The notes: a model not told the origin generated them from the letters alone. A stretch of DNA of 64,000 nt from CADEDV01 sp964437415 (GCA_964437415.1 CAYTGN010000009.1:1-64000); one strand, 5' to 3'; positions 23,780 through 33,426 are shown, counted from the stretch's first letter. Translations and numbers: made by a program.

Positions 23780-26221
23780 TCAGAATTCAACAATAAATCC
23801 AATGCTGGGAACGGCAGTGTTATCATCCAGTACCAGCAGGTAGGGTATGCCGTTAGAGCCGTCTGTACGGATGGGTTGCCCGTCGGTGGTCAGAAATGCT
23901 GTATTACTATCATTTCTTTTAAAGATATACTGGGGAACCACTGGGTTTACAGCAGCATACCAGTTTGTTATGTCCAGAAATAAATTTAAAGTGGCTCTTT
24001 TGAAATTCCATTTTTTGTCAATTCTTACATCACTGGAATGAAAGGGCCTTAATCTTTTTGTGTTTAACCGGCTGTAATCGGGTATACCCATGCCCATACT
24101 CAGGTAATTTGCCCTGGACAAAGTTTCGTCAAAAGCTGTATAAGGAGCGCCGCCCTGGAGGCGAAATTTGATACCTAGTTCCCAGTTATTTTCAAATTTA
24201 TATCCCCACAAGAATGATAAAAGATGACGATTGTCCCAAACGCTGGGAATTAATTTTCCATCTGCACCGCTGAAGCGGCTTACAAACCAGGTATAAGACA
24301 AAGTGCCAAAGAATCGTTTTGTGAGCTTCTGCTGGGCAAAAAACTCAAGGCCGTAACTATAGCCTTTGCCATTAGTAGTTACTTCTTCATCGCCAACCAC
24401 ACCAAAATCGCCACCCATGTTTGCAAGGGAAATCCCATCTCTCGTTGAAACGGGTACATGTGTGTAACGTTTGTAAAACGCTTCTATAGTAAAGCGGGTC
24501 GTTTGCCGGGGCAGAAATTCAGTTCCCAGTACATAATGAGTGCTGCGGGTATAGTCAGCATCCTTGTTCACCAGTTTACCAATATTATCCCTGAAACTAA
24601 GGATAGGATAAACAGGAATTTTAGCATAGCGGCCAATGCTTGCATTCAGTGTCCAGTGATCATTCAATATATAAGAAGCAGAAACCCGGGGAGAAAGTGC
24701 TGGTAATGGATTCATTCCATCACTGGTGAAACTGTTAATATCACTGCGGATGCCTGTGCTGATGCCTAACCGGTTATTAAAGTAACGGCGACTGACTTGA
24801 ACAAATGCTCCGGTTCGCCAGAAATCTATAGCTGATTCGTAGTCATAGATCAGTGCCGGCTGTACTAGATTGCCATCCTGGTCTCTTATTTCCTGGCGCA
24901 GCCGTTTGAAATTGTCATTGTTTGATTTTACATATTGAGCCGATACCCCATAGGTTATTTTCCATTCATTATGATATTGGTTTACATCAAAGCGTAGTTT
25001 GTTTTCAATCTCCTGAGAGAATATCCCAAGTCTTCGTTTGCTTTCATTACTGTCGTCATTTTCATCAAATTTCTCAATGCTGTTATCAAACATGTTGCGG
25101 CTGATGGCAAGGTTCCAGTAGCCGTTTTTAATTTGTTTTCTTAACGAGGCCCCTATAGTATAACTCCATTGCTGTATCGGTGCTGAGGCATCAATGACAA
25201 ATAATTTTTCCGGCGATGCTTTTCGGGGTATTGCGTAGGAGAAATTATCAATTGAACCCACACCAATGAGTGTGAGAGTGGTTTTTGGATCAATACGGTG
25301 TTGTACTTTATATTGAAAATCCCAGTAATTCGGACGAATAGGAAGATCAATCGCTTCAAAAAGCAGCTGCAGGTAGGATCGCCTGGCTGAAGCAAGAAAA
25401 GTTGTTTTGGCATTAATGGGTCCTTCGAATGTGCCGGACAGTTCAGTTGCACTCAGCCGGATATTGCCCTGCAGCCGGTTGGGGTTACCGTTTTTCTGAC
25501 GGAATTGCATAACAGAAGATAGGGCATTATCATAGCGGGCATCAAAGGCAGAAGAACTAAGTTTCACATCTTCAATAAAGCTTACATTAAGAATTCCTGT
25601 TGGCCCGCCGGCGCTGCCCTGAGTGGCAAAGTGATTGATTACAGGTATTTCGATCCCATCAAGGTAGTATACATTTTCGTTAGGGGCTCCGCCCCGGATG
25701 ATAATATCATTTCTAAAATTACCAACACTGCCGGCTGAGCCGCCTACACCAGGCAGCACTTGAATGACCCTCGAAATATCGAAATTTCCGCCGGGGTTGC
25801 TGCGGATTTCTTCAGTCGTCAGCCGTTGAATGCTGAGAGGTGTTTCCAGGCTGGCAACAGCAGCCACTTTTTTGGAAGAACTGATAACAACACCAGAAAG
25901 CTGTTTGGCAAGCTGTTCCAGTTGTATGGTAAGAACGGTCCCGTTGCCCGAAGTAATAACAATATTGTATAAGGTTTGCTCTTCGTAACCAACAGAGCTA
26001 AGTATGAGATTATAGGTTTTGGGGGGTATATTGTTGATGCGGAAATTGCCCAGCGAATCAGTCAGGGTGCCAATTACAGTTCCTTGTAATTTCACTGAAA
26101 CCCCGGTCAGAGGGATTTGCAGGTTTTTATCGGTCACCGTTCCGAAAATAGTGCCTGTACGTTGAGACAGGGCATTTTTGCAAACGATTGATAGCAACAA
26201 GGGAAAAATGATTCTGCGCAT
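23780..26221 (-). CDS. TonB-dependent receptor with carboxypeptidase-regulatory-like N-terminal domain
   Basis: 813 residues. After a signal peptide (about 1-20) comes a CarboxypepD_reg-like beta-sandwich ('GTVTDKNLQIPLTGVSVKLQGTVIGTLTDSLGNFRINNIPPKTYNLILSSVGY'). Next is a plug domain ('ISRVIQVLPGVGG', 'IIIRGGAPNENVYYLDGIEIP'), and then a 22-strand-type barrel ending in Phe ('PSIGFIVEF'). It should sit in the outer membrane and import a scarce ligand through the TonB system. No SusD partner is next to it, so it is the stand-alone receptor type. It is divergent from the S9 peptidase with 81 bp between starts, which may hint at peptide uptake, but that is only position. Confidence 0.9.
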   Translation of the reverse strand: MRRIIFPLLLSIVCKNALSQRTGTIFGTVTDKNLQIPLTGVSVKLQGTVIGTLTDSLGNFRINNIPPKTYNLILSSVGYEEQTLYNIVITSGNGTVLTIQLEQLAKQLSGVVISSSKKVAAVASLETPLSIQRLTTEEIRSNPGGNFDISRVIQVLPGVGGSAGSVGNFRNDIIIRGGAPNENVYYLDGIEIPVINHFATQGSAGGPTGILNVSFIEDVKLSSSAFDARYDNALSSVMQFRQKNGNPNRLQGNIRLSATELSGTFEGPINAKTTFLASARRSYLQLLFEAIDLPIRPNYWDFQYKVQHRIDPKTTLTLIGVGSIDNFSYAIPRKASPEKLFVIDASAPIQQWSYTIGASLRKQIKNGYWNLAISRNMFDNSIEKFDENDDSNESKRRLGIFSQEIENKLRFDVNQYHNEWKITYGVSAQYVKSNNDNFKRLRQEIRDQDGNLVQPALIYDYESAIDFWRTGAFVQVSRRYFNNRLGISTGIRSDINSFTSDGMNPLPALSPRVSASYILNDHWTLNASIGRYAKIPVYPILSFRDNIGKLVNKDADYTRSTHYVLGTEFLPRQTTRFTIEAFYKRYTHVPVSTRDGISLANMGGDFGVVGDEEVTTNGKGYSYGLEFFAQQKLTKRFFGTLSYTWFVSRFSGADGKLIPSVWDNRHLLSFLWGYKFENNWELGIKFRLQGGAPYTAFDETLSRANYLSMGMGIPDYSRLNTKRLRPFHSSDVRIDKKWNFKRATLNLFLDITNWYAAVNPVVPQYIFKRNDSNTAFLTTDGQPIRTDGSNGIPYLLVLDDNTAVPSIGFIVEF

Positions 26222-26302
26222 AATCCTATATTCGTACTCACAAACAATGAAACCCTGTTATTGTTTAGCCTTTGCAGGATATTTTTTTTAAATTTCTTTA
26301 TC

Positions 26303-29300
26303 ATGAAAAAATGTTTTCTTTTTCTATTTCTCTCTGGCTTTTTCCCTTTGTTGATGCAGGCCCAGAAAAAACCCCTCGATCATTCGGTGTATGATGGCTG
26401 GCAAAGTATCGGCGAACGGATGATCAGTAACGATGGCAAATGGGTGGTTTATACCATCAACGTGCAGCAGGGTGATAATGAACTGGTGATTCAGTCCTCC
26501 GATGCGAAGAATAAAATAACGATACCGCGGGGCTACAATGCCCTGATTACAGAGGACAGCCGTTTTGCTGTTTTTAAGATCAGGCCATTATATAAAGACA
26601 CAAGAGAAGCGAGGATCAAAAAAAGGCGGCCGGATGATATGCCCAAAGATTCTTTTGCCATTGTGGAATTAGGAAAAGAAGAATTGTGGAAAGTGGCAGC
26701 CGTGAAAAATTATAAAACACCGGAAAAAGAAGCCGGCTGGGTAGCTTATCACCTGGAGAAAACCCCTGAAAAGAAAGAGGCGGCTTCGCCAAAGAAAACA
26801 GAAGTTGCACCCGATAAAAAAATAGCAGACAGCCTTAGCCGCATCATAGATTCGCTGCAACAGGTGATACAAAGCATCCCGCAAAAAAAGAGAAAAGGTA
26901 AAGACTACGAAACTGGTGAAACTGAAGAAGGGGAAGACATTCACCACTCACGATTCACCATTCACGACAACGATTTTGCCGATGGCGACGACACACCCTC
27001 CGGGCCGGTTGATGCCGGAACCGACCTGGTACTTCGCAACCTCAGTAGCGGGCAGGAAAAAATCTTCAATAACGTTCTCGAATATTATTTCAGCAAAACA
27101 GGTGGCAAGCTGCTGATAGAGCAGGCCAAAAATCCTAAGGATTCTTTAAGCAGGCCTGCCGTTGTTTTATATGATCTGAACACAGGCGTTGCAAAAACAC
27201 TCAGCAAAAACGGGAACGATTTCAAAAACTTCAGCTTTTCCGAAGATGGGTCACAGGTGGCTTACCTGGCTAAAAGGGATGCAAAACCCAAAGACCTGCA
27301 GAGATTTTATCGCCTTTGGTATTATAAAGAAGGGATGGACAGCGCTGTTTTGCTGGTGGACAAACACACGGTTGGTATGAAGTTGGGGATGACGGTAAGT
27401 GAATTTGGCAATATCAGTTTCAGCAAAAGCGGGGCAAGATTATTTTTTGGGTCGGGGGCCATACAACCTCCCAAAGACACTACGATCATAGAAATAGATA
27501 AACCTAAAGTAGATATCTGGCACTATAATGATGATTACCTGCAAACTGTGCAAACCTACCCGGCGAGATTGCGGGCAGCGCAGCAGGAAAATTTTATGAC
27601 GGTTTATGATCTTGGCACCGGAACGATCAGGCAATTGGGCAGCAAAGAGATTCCGCAGGTGCTGCCAACTAATGAAGGCGATGGTGATGTGTTTGTTGGT
27701 GTAACCGATGTAGGCAAAAGAATAGAAAGCCAGTGGCTGGGCACTACCCGCAAAGATATTTATGCCATTGAGGTGCGAACCGGCGATAAAAAATTAGTGA
27801 AGCAAAACCTGCATGGACAGGTCTATCCATCTCCCGGCGGAAAATACATTATGTGGTATGACCGTATTGCCAAACACTATTTTGCCTGGGATGGAAAAAC
27901 AACCAAAAATATTTCTGAAAAAATAAAAGTGCCGCTGTGGAACGAAGACAGCCAGGTGCCGGATGAGCCGGGGCCTTATGGGGTAATAAAATGGATGGAG
28001 GATGACAGGGCTGTGTTTGTTTATGACAGATATGATCTATGGCAACTTGATCCGGAAGGAGGTCAAAGACCTTTGCAGATTACTAAAGGCAGAGCCGGGA
28101 AAATGGTATATCGCTATGTTAATCTTGATCCGGAAGAAAGAACTATTGTTCCGGGTAAACAGATCTTTTTACGGACATTCAACGAGAGGGAAAAAAGTAG
28201 CGGTCTGATTACCCGAAAGGAAAATGATGTGATAGTAATCATCAGCAATAGGAATGCAGCTATTTCAAGTTTTACAAAGGCAAAACTGAATGACACATTT
28301 ATTTATACTAAGGAGTCTTTTACAGAGCCAGGGGATTTATACATTTATGATCCATTAGCTGATGCGGTGGCGGGCGAAGATGGCTTAGCTCAACTCCAAA
28401 AACTTTCCTCTATCAACCCACAACAAAAAGATTATCTCTGGGGCACAGCCGAACTCTTCAAATGGAAAGCTTACAGTGGCAAAGAAGCTACAGGCATCGT
28501 GTATAAGCCGGAGAATTTTGATCCAAAGAAAAAATACCCGATGATTATTTACTTCTATGAAAAACTTAGCCAGGGTTTACATGATTACAAAGCCCCGGCG
28601 CCTATCCGTAGCGCCGTGAATGTGCCATATTTCGTTAGCAATGGCTATATCATCTTCATGCCTGATATACATTATACAACTGGTCGCCCCGGCAAGAATG
28701 CTTATGATTATATTGTCAGCGGAGCAAGGGCTTTGGTTAGAAAAGGCTGGGTGGACAGCACCAATATGGCATTGCAGGGTCATAGCTGGGGTGGTTACCA
28801 GGCGGCGCAGGTCGCAACAATGACAAAACTATTTAAAGCTGTATGGGCCGGTGCACCTGTGGCCAATATGACCAGCGCCTATGGTGGCATCCGCTGGGAA
28901 AGCGGGGCCAACCGCCAGTTCCAGTATGAAAAAACACAGAGCCGTATCGGCGCCACTTTGTGGGAGAAGCCAAACTTATATATAGAAAATTCTCCGCTCT
29001 TTCATTTGAATAAAGTAACTGCCCCCATGGTCATTATGCACAATGATGCGGATGGCGCTGTGCCCTGGTACCAGGGTATTGAATTGTTTACGGGCTTAAG
29101 AAGATTGGGGAAGAAAGTGTGGATGTTCAATTATAACGGGCAGGGGCATGGGCTAACACAAAGACAGGACATGAGAGATTATCAAATAAGGATGCAGCAG
29201 TTTTTTGATCATATGCTGAAAGGCGCCAAACCTGCCAAATGGATAACCGAAGGTGTGCCGGCTGTTAAAAAAGGAAAGGAGTGGGGGCTGGAGATAGTTG

Positions 29301-29305
29301 ATTAA
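26303..29305 (+). CDS. Exported prolyl oligopeptidase-family peptidase (S9)
   Basis: 1000 residues from the ATG at 26303 (MKKCFLFLFLSGFFPLLMQAQ, signal peptide); the in-frame start at 26261 only adds a non-conserved extension. The middle is a beta-propeller-like region and the C-terminus (about 700-1000) an alpha/beta hydrolase with the nucleophile Ser in 'LQGHSWGGYQAAQ', Asp in 'MHNDADGAVPW' and His in 'NGQGHGLTQ'. Family members cleave peptides after proline or release dipeptides in the periplasm. A charged linker (about 160-230) carries an inserted stretch 'HHSRFTIHD' encoded by heptamer repeats. A hairpin follows the gene. Confidence 0.92.
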   Translation: MKKCFLFLFLSGFFPLLMQAQKKPLDHSVYDGWQSIGERMISNDGKWVVYTINVQQGDNELVIQSSDAKNKITIPRGYNALITEDSRFAVFKIRPLYKDTREARIKKRRPDDMPKDSFAIVELGKEELWKVAAVKNYKTPEKEAGWVAYHLEKTPEKKEAASPKKTEVAPDKKIADSLSRIIDSLQQVIQSIPQKKRKGKDYETGETEEGEDIHHSRFTIHDNDFADGDDTPSGPVDAGTDLVLRNLSSGQEKIFNNVLEYYFSKTGGKLLIEQAKNPKDSLSRPAVVLYDLNTGVAKTLSKNGNDFKNFSFSEDGSQVAYLAKRDAKPKDLQRFYRLWYYKEGMDSAVLLVDKHTVGMKLGMTVSEFGNISFSKSGARLFFGSGAIQPPKDTTIIEIDKPKVDIWHYNDDYLQTVQTYPARLRAAQQENFMTVYDLGTGTIRQLGSKEIPQVLPTNEGDGDVFVGVTDVGKRIESQWLGTTRKDIYAIEVRTGDKKLVKQNLHGQVYPSPGGKYIMWYDRIAKHYFAWDGKTTKNISEKIKVPLWNEDSQVPDEPGPYGVIKWMEDDRAVFVYDRYDLWQLDPEGGQRPLQITKGRAGKMVYRYVNLDPEERTIVPGKQIFLRTFNEREKSSGLITRKENDVIVIISNRNAAISSFTKAKLNDTFIYTKESFTEPGDLYIYDPLADAVAGEDGLAQLQKLSSINPQQKDYLWGTAELFKWKAYSGKEATGIVYKPENFDPKKKYPMIIYFYEKLSQGLHDYKAPAPIRSAVNVPYFVSNGYIIFMPDIHYTTGRPGKNAYDYIVSGARALVRKGWVDSTNMALQGHSWGGYQAAQVATMTKLFKAVWAGAPVANMTSAYGGIRWESGANRQFQYEKTQSRIGATLWEKPNLYIENSPLFHLNKVTAPMVIMHNDADGAVPWYQGIELFTGLRRLGKKVWMFNYNGQGHGLTQRQDMRDYQIRMQQFFDHMLKGAKPAKWITEGVPAVKKGKEWGLEIVD
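26941..26968 (+). repeat. In-frame heptanucleotide repeat array in the S9 peptidase gene
   Basis: Four tandem 7-mers of the form TCAC(C/G)A(C/T) run from 26941 to 26968 and encode His-His-Ser-Arg-Phe-Thr-Ile-His-Asp in a Lys/Glu-rich linker. Four units of seven total 28 bp, so the frame is kept only because of the total insert length or its boundaries. Similar TCACNAT heptamers are known as short tandemly repeated elements in other bacteria; the link is from memory. Confidence 0.7.
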
Positions 29306-29317
29306 GAGCCAATGCAG

Positions 29318-29351
29318 ATCCATGCCACGATTCCAAAACCGTGGCATGGAT
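29318..29351. terminator. Stem-loop in the convergent gap after the S9 peptidase gene
   Basis: A perfect 12-bp stem ATCCATGCCACG / CGTGGCATGGAT with a 10-nt loop. No T-run follows on either strand, so it may end transcription from both sides inefficiently or be a dispersed palindrome. It stops 2 bp from the end of the minus-strand gene. Confidence 0.5.
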
Positions 29352-29353
29352 AG

Positions 29354-30073
29354 CTAAGCAGCCTGCACCGAAATAAATTTCACCAGGCTCCTCTTGGCTA
29401 TCGGCAGCAAAGTTTCATCAAGCGGATAGCTTAGTTCTGTTTCGATTGCATACACAGCCGGGTTAGGTAAATCTTTCCGGTAACGGATCAGTTCCGACTT
29501 GATATGTTCATACGTGTTGCTGATGCTGCGGTAACGGTGGTCAATAAAAGATGTTTTGATGCTCCGGTATTTTTCATCATGCTTTTCAAAGATGGAAAGC
29601 CGGTAATGATACACATGGGTGTGGTGCATCATTTTGGTGGTTAAAAAGAAATAGCCTTCCTGTGTATCCAAAGGGATCAGCCCGACAGGAGCGATATTCA
29701 GGTTCTCTTCCACAAATTCGTAGATCTCGGTGCCGCTGTGAATAGTGCTTTTTATCTTCCCGGCAGAATAGTGAATAATGTCTTCCAGTTCCTGCATCAA
29801 TTCATCATCTTCGATCATCTGTTCATACAGCAGTTGTAACTTTTCCAGCTGGATTCCGGTGAGTTTTTTAGGAAAATGCTCCTGCAGGTATTTTTTATTT
29901 TCCCGGAAGGCAACGATGTTGTTGTAGTGAAACACTACATCGGCTAACTGGGGATAGAGTTTGTTTTCGTTAAAATAGTGATTCACTTCCTGCAGGTAGG
30001 CCAGCAGCGTATATTTCTTCATTTCAAAATCAATACGGCCTTCGGCAAACCAGGTTTCGGATAGTTTTTTCAT
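29354..30073 (-). CDS. Conserved-looking hypothetical protein
   Basis: 239 residues, soluble, acidic to neutral, with no signal peptide or TM segment. The N-terminal half is helical with many Glu/Lys/Leu ('QLEKLQLLYEQMIEDDELMQELEDIIHYSAGKIKSTIHSG'). The second half looks like a mixed domain ('IAPVGLIPLDTQEGYFFLTTKMMHHTHVYHYRLSIFEKHDEKYRSIKTSFIDHRYRSI'). I do not recognise a named domain. The first Met (30073) or Met18 (30022) could be the start. It is a single gene, convergent with the S9 peptidase and divergent from the histidine phosphatase gene. Confidence 0.75.
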   Translation of the reverse strand: MKKLSETWFAEGRIDFEMKKYTLLAYLQEVNHYFNENKLYPQLADVVFHYNNIVAFRENKKYLQEHFPKKLTGIQLEKLQLLYEQMIEDDELMQELEDIIHYSAGKIKSTIHSGTEIYEFVEENLNIAPVGLIPLDTQEGYFFLTTKMMHHTHVYHYRLSIFEKHDEKYRSIKTSFIDHRYRSISNTYEHIKSELIRYRKDLPNPAVYAIETELSYPLDETLLPIAKRSLVKFISVQAA

Positions 30074-30162
30074 AACTGTGCGGGTTAAGTTCGAAAACTA
30101 ATTTACAAAAAAGACGGAAGGAATGAAAGCAGGGTTTAACTTTAGCTGTTAAAACTTTGTAT

Positions 30163-30657
30163 ATGAAATACCTGTTGCCGGTGATCTTTGTGTTTTTTGC
30201 CTCCTGCGGACATACTTATTACATCGTCCGTCATGCAGAAAAAGCCGCTCCGGGTCCCAACATGACCAGCGATGTGCCGCTGAGCCCCGAAGGCGAGCAA
30301 AGGGCACAGGCCCTGAAAGATATATTGAAAAGTAAAAAGATCGCCTATATCTATTCCACGAACACAATCCGCACCAAATCCACAGTAAAGCCAACGGCAG
30401 ATCATTTTGGTTTAAGTGCTGAGATATACGGCCCCCGGCCCGATTCAGCATTTATCAGTCTTTTGAAAACAAAATCAAAAAATACCCTTGTGGTGGGCCA
30501 TTCCAACACCGTAGATGATGTGGTGAATTTGCTTTGCGGTGAAACGAAAGTGAACGGCGACCTGCCCGAAACTGTATATGACAAACTTTTTATTGTCAGG
30601 AAAAAAGGCAACAGGTACCACTTTCAGCAAAAGAAATACGGCAGCTCCACACCTTAA
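30163..30657 (+). CDS. Histidine phosphatase-family lipoprotein (SixA/PGM-like)
   Basis: 164 residues from the ATG at 30163 (MKYLLPVIFVFFASCGHTYYIVRHAEKA). The lipobox 'FFASC' gives Cys15, suggesting a lipid-anchored envelope enzyme. The histidine phosphatase motif 'YIVRHAEKA' (RHxE) contains the phospho-accepting His, and the second His is in 'TLVVGHSNTVDDVV'. 'LSPEGEQRAQALKDILKSKKIAYIYSTNTIRTKSTVKPTADHFG' is the usual middle region. Members remove phosphate from small molecules or phospho-His proteins; the substrate is unknown. It precedes the serine hydrolase by 39 bp, possibly in one transcript. Confidence 0.85.
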   Translation: MKYLLPVIFVFFASCGHTYYIVRHAEKAAPGPNMTSDVPLSPEGEQRAQALKDILKSKKIAYIYSTNTIRTKSTVKPTADHFGLSAEIYGPRPDSAFISLLKTKSKNTLVVGHSNTVDDVVNLLCGETKVNGDLPETVYDKLFIVRKKGNRYHFQQKKYGSSTP

Positions 30658-30696
30658 AATAGCAGCAGTGAAGATGTGATCATTAAATTTTGGTTC

Positions 30697-31779
30697 ATGA
30701 AGCCATTCATACTGTTTTTGCTTATGAGTTCATTATATGCCCAATCACAACCTGTCCGGGAGGCATTGCTGGATGCTGTTTTTGCGGAGTATTTTAAAAA
30801 CGATGAACCCGGCGGGGCCGTGCTGTTGGTGCAGGGCGGAAAGATCATTTACCAGAAAGGTTTTGGCATTGCGGATATCAATACAAAAGAACCTATTACC
30901 ATTAATACGCTTTTCAATACAGGTTCTATCAGCAAAATTTTCGTGGCCTATGGTATTTTGAAACTGGCTGAGCAGGGCAAGCTTTCTTTGGATGATGAGT
31001 TGGGAAAATATTTCCCTGATTTTGAAAACAGGGAAATTGCCAGGAAAGTGAAGCTGTATCACCTGCTTACCCACACATCAGGTCTTCCTGACAGCCGCAA
31101 GGTGAGTGAACAAAGAGAATTTTATCTCACGGCTAAAGATGAGGAGAATTTTACTCCATTGAAAAAAACGGAAACATTGCTGTTTGAACCAGGCACCCGG
31201 TATACATATTCAAATCCTGCCTTCAACGGGCTGGCGCTGATCATTGAAAAGGTCAGCGGGCAAAAATGGCAGGATTTTATTGTAGAAGCGATTTTCAGGC
31301 CATCAGGTATGAAAACATCTACCATCACCGATGGCCCGCATCCTGAGAGCGGGGTGTCCCATGCCTATATTATTAATGATAAAAAGATGTTTGAAGAACT
31401 CGACTATGGTGAAGAACCCACTTTTGCGGCAGCAGGTAATGGCGGTGTGTGGAGCAGTGTGTCAGAATTATGGAAATATGAACAGGCGATACAGCAAACT
31501 ATTTTCCTGTCGCCGGAATGGATCACAAAGTCAAGAACGGTTTACCCGTTTTCACAATGGGCTGACAGCCTCCCGCAACGGCTCGGCCTGAGTTGGTTTA
31601 TTACAAAGGACAATGGTATGGATATGATCGGTCATACAGGATCACAGGGAGGGTTTATCAGCGATTATTGCTGGTGGCCGGAAAAGCAATTGTTTTATGT
31701 GCTGCTGTGTAATATTCCGAAACCTATAAGGGATATCCGGGGTAAAGTGATTGAATGCCTCAAAAAGAACAGCGAATAA
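30697..31779 (+). CDS. Exported serine hydrolase, beta-lactamase/DD-peptidase (class C-like) family
   Basis: 360 residues with a signal peptide (MKPFILFLLMSSLYAQSQ). Penicillin-binding fold motifs: SxxK in 'FNTGSISKIF' (nucleophile Ser), YxN in 'RYTYSNPAFNG' and the third motif 'IGHTGSQGGF'. 'LYHLLTHTSGLPD' is typical of the ubiquitous beta-lactamase-family serine hydrolases, many of which are esterases or peptidases and not resistance enzymes. A GTG start at 30676 would add seven residues before the signal peptide. Substrate unknown. Confidence 0.88.
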   Translation: MKPFILFLLMSSLYAQSQPVREALLDAVFAEYFKNDEPGGAVLLVQGGKIIYQKGFGIADINTKEPITINTLFNTGSISKIFVAYGILKLAEQGKLSLDDELGKYFPDFENREIARKVKLYHLLTHTSGLPDSRKVSEQREFYLTAKDEENFTPLKKTETLLFEPGTRYTYSNPAFNGLALIIEKVSGQKWQDFIVEAIFRPSGMKTSTITDGPHPESGVSHAYIINDKKMFEELDYGEEPTFAAAGNGGVWSSVSELWKYEQAIQQTIFLSPEWITKSRTVYPFSQWADSLPQRLGLSWFITKDNGMDMIGHTGSQGGFISDYCWWPEKQLFYVLLCNIPKPIRDIRGKVIECLKKNSE

Positions 31780-31830
31780 GAAGGCACAGACTACCAGGCA
31801 GCGGGTATAGGCCGGCAGTTTTTATTCATT

Positions 31831-31838
31831 TATCTTTA
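31831..31838 (+). promoter_or_regulatory. Possible -7 element before the small membrane protein gene
   Basis: TATCTTTA differs from TAnnTTTG only in the last base and lies 15 bp before the ATG at 31854, suggesting a short 5' leader. Confidence 0.45.
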
Positions 31839-31853
31839 GTAAAACATTCCACC

Positions 31854-32249
31854 ATGAATCTCCATCTTCTCGATGCCGGCGGCGCCGGGCTTGTTTATTT
31901 TGCTTATGGAATAGTGGTTCTGTTCCTGGTCATCGTGTCGTTGGCCGAAGGGCTGATCATGACATTGATGAAGTATAACAAGGGAAAGAAGGCGATGCTG
32001 GATTCGCTGATCATTAACCTGGTTTCGGTAGCTTTTGGTTTTGTACTGATGGGAAGTGGTAGCAGTTGGTTCGAGTTAAAAACGATAACGGATTTCCTCA
32101 TACTTTATGCCATCACCCTGGCTTTGGAGTTTTTGGTACTTTGGCTGCTTAACAAAACGAAGCCAATAACAAAAACGTTGATTGTTTCGGTTGTCATTAA
32201 CCTTGTTTCATACGGCATCCTGTTTCTTTTTGTTTATGCGTCTCAGTAA
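31854..32249 (+). CDS. Small integral membrane protein of unknown function
   Basis: 131 residues from the ATG at 31854 (MNLHLLDAGGAGLVYFAYGIVVLFL); an in-frame start at 31755 inside the preceding gene is rejected. Four hydrophobic segments are visible: about 10-30, 45-65, 75-95 and 100-125. No named family is recognised. Its end overlaps the MFS gene by 14 bp, so the two are probably translated from one mRNA. Confidence 0.75.
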   Translation: MNLHLLDAGGAGLVYFAYGIVVLFLVIVSLAEGLIMTLMKYNKGKKAMLDSLIINLVSVAFGFVLMGSGSSWFELKTITDFLILYAITLALEFLVLWLLNKTKPITKTLIVSVVINLVSYGILFLFVYASQ

Positions 32250-33291
32250 AACCGGCCTGATACTATTGCTGGCAGCAGGTCATGGGCTTAATGACTTTCT
32301 TGCAGGCTACTTCCTGGGAAGCCTTGTTCAGATCAATACCAACCTTTTCCAGGTAGCGACTGGTTTACTATTATACAATTGTCTTGCATTTGGCGGCCAG
32401 TACCCTTTTGCCTTGCTGTTGGAAAAAACAGGCGAAACCAAAAGATGGTTGCAGGCTTCTTACATCATCAACAGTGCTGCGGCTGGTCTGTTTGTTTTAG
32501 CCCCGCATTTGTCAATTGTTCTGGCAGGCGTTGCTTCAGCCATTTATCATGTGGCCGGTGGTTCGGTTTGTGCCAAAGAAAACAAAGCCACTCATATCGG
32601 CTGGTTTGCTGCGCCGGGAGTAGCAGGTCTTATTGCAGGGGGTTATTTTGCTTACGAAAAGTTTGACCTGACGGAATCGTTGTTTGCCGCTGCTTTATTG
32701 TTTTTATTACTCTTGTCAAGGGTCAGTATTGATAAAAAAATGGTTGTGACAAAAAAAGAACCCGTTGCAGGGCAACAATTCACGATAGACCGTCATGATA
32801 TCATCATGATATTGTTATTGGCGGCCATCTCACTTCGATCGGTTATCTGGAATGTTTTTCAATTCATTCATGAAAAAGACTATTACTGGCTTATTACTAT
32901 TGCTGCCGCTGCCTTTATGGGCAAGATAGCCGGGGGCTGGATTGCTGACAAGATCGGCTGGAGATTATATGCTATCAGTTCAATCATGCTGGCCACACCG
33001 CTGCTGACCTTTTTTCGGAAAGAAATATGGCTTTTTTGTATCGGTGTCGGGTTATTACAGTCTGGCATACCGGCCACTACTTCTTTACTCATTCATTCCA
33101 TGAAAGGGAAAACCGAAAGAGGCATCGGCCTTTCATTTGGCGCCGCCATCATTTTTGGAGCTATTATATTCTATACACCACTGGGTCCTCCATTGTTCTC
33201 TAATGCGGGTCTCTGGGTCATGGCAGGGTTGATCCTGGCAATGCTCCTGCTTTCACACAATACCAAACAGCTTTGGGATATTCGTAGATAA
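32236..33291 (+). CDS. Major facilitator superfamily-like permease
   Basis: 351 residues from the ATG at 32236 (MRLSKTGLILLLAAGHGLNDFLAGYFLG), chosen because it overlaps the previous stop by 14 bp and starts at the first TM helix. About ten to twelve hydrophobic segments are seen. 'GHGLNDFLAGYFLGSLVQ' and 'AIYHVAGGSVCAKE' recall fosmidomycin-resistance-type MFS proteins, and 'MGKIAGGWIADKIGWR' is an MFS loop motif. It is shorter than the usual 380-400 residues of MFS members. Substrate unknown. Confidence 0.78.
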   Translation: MRLSKTGLILLLAAGHGLNDFLAGYFLGSLVQINTNLFQVATGLLLYNCLAFGGQYPFALLLEKTGETKRWLQASYIINSAAAGLFVLAPHLSIVLAGVASAIYHVAGGSVCAKENKATHIGWFAAPGVAGLIAGGYFAYEKFDLTESLFAAALLFLLLLSRVSIDKKMVVTKKEPVAGQQFTIDRHDIIMILLLAAISLRSVIWNVFQFIHEKDYYWLITIAAAAFMGKIAGGWIADKIGWRLYAISSIMLATPLLTFFRKEIWLFCIGVGLLQSGIPATTSLLIHSMKGKTERGIGLSFGAAIIFGAIIFYTPLGPPLFSNAGLWVMAGLILAMLLLSHNTKQLWDIRR

Positions 33292-33426
33292 TTGTTTGCC
33301 AACGGCTTGTTGTACAGAATGAAATAACAGTTTCGTGAAAATCAGGCGGGAATAAAGCCGTAAATTACAATATTTGGCAACCTTTGATTCCAGTTTGCCG
33401 ATATGTAAACCAAACAAGAACCGTAT

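Noticed and set aside
30697..31779. Antibiotic resistance beta-lactamase
   Set aside because: The SxxK, YxN and HTG motifs are shared by the whole serine hydrolase family; nothing specific to resistance enzymes is seen and there is no mobile context.
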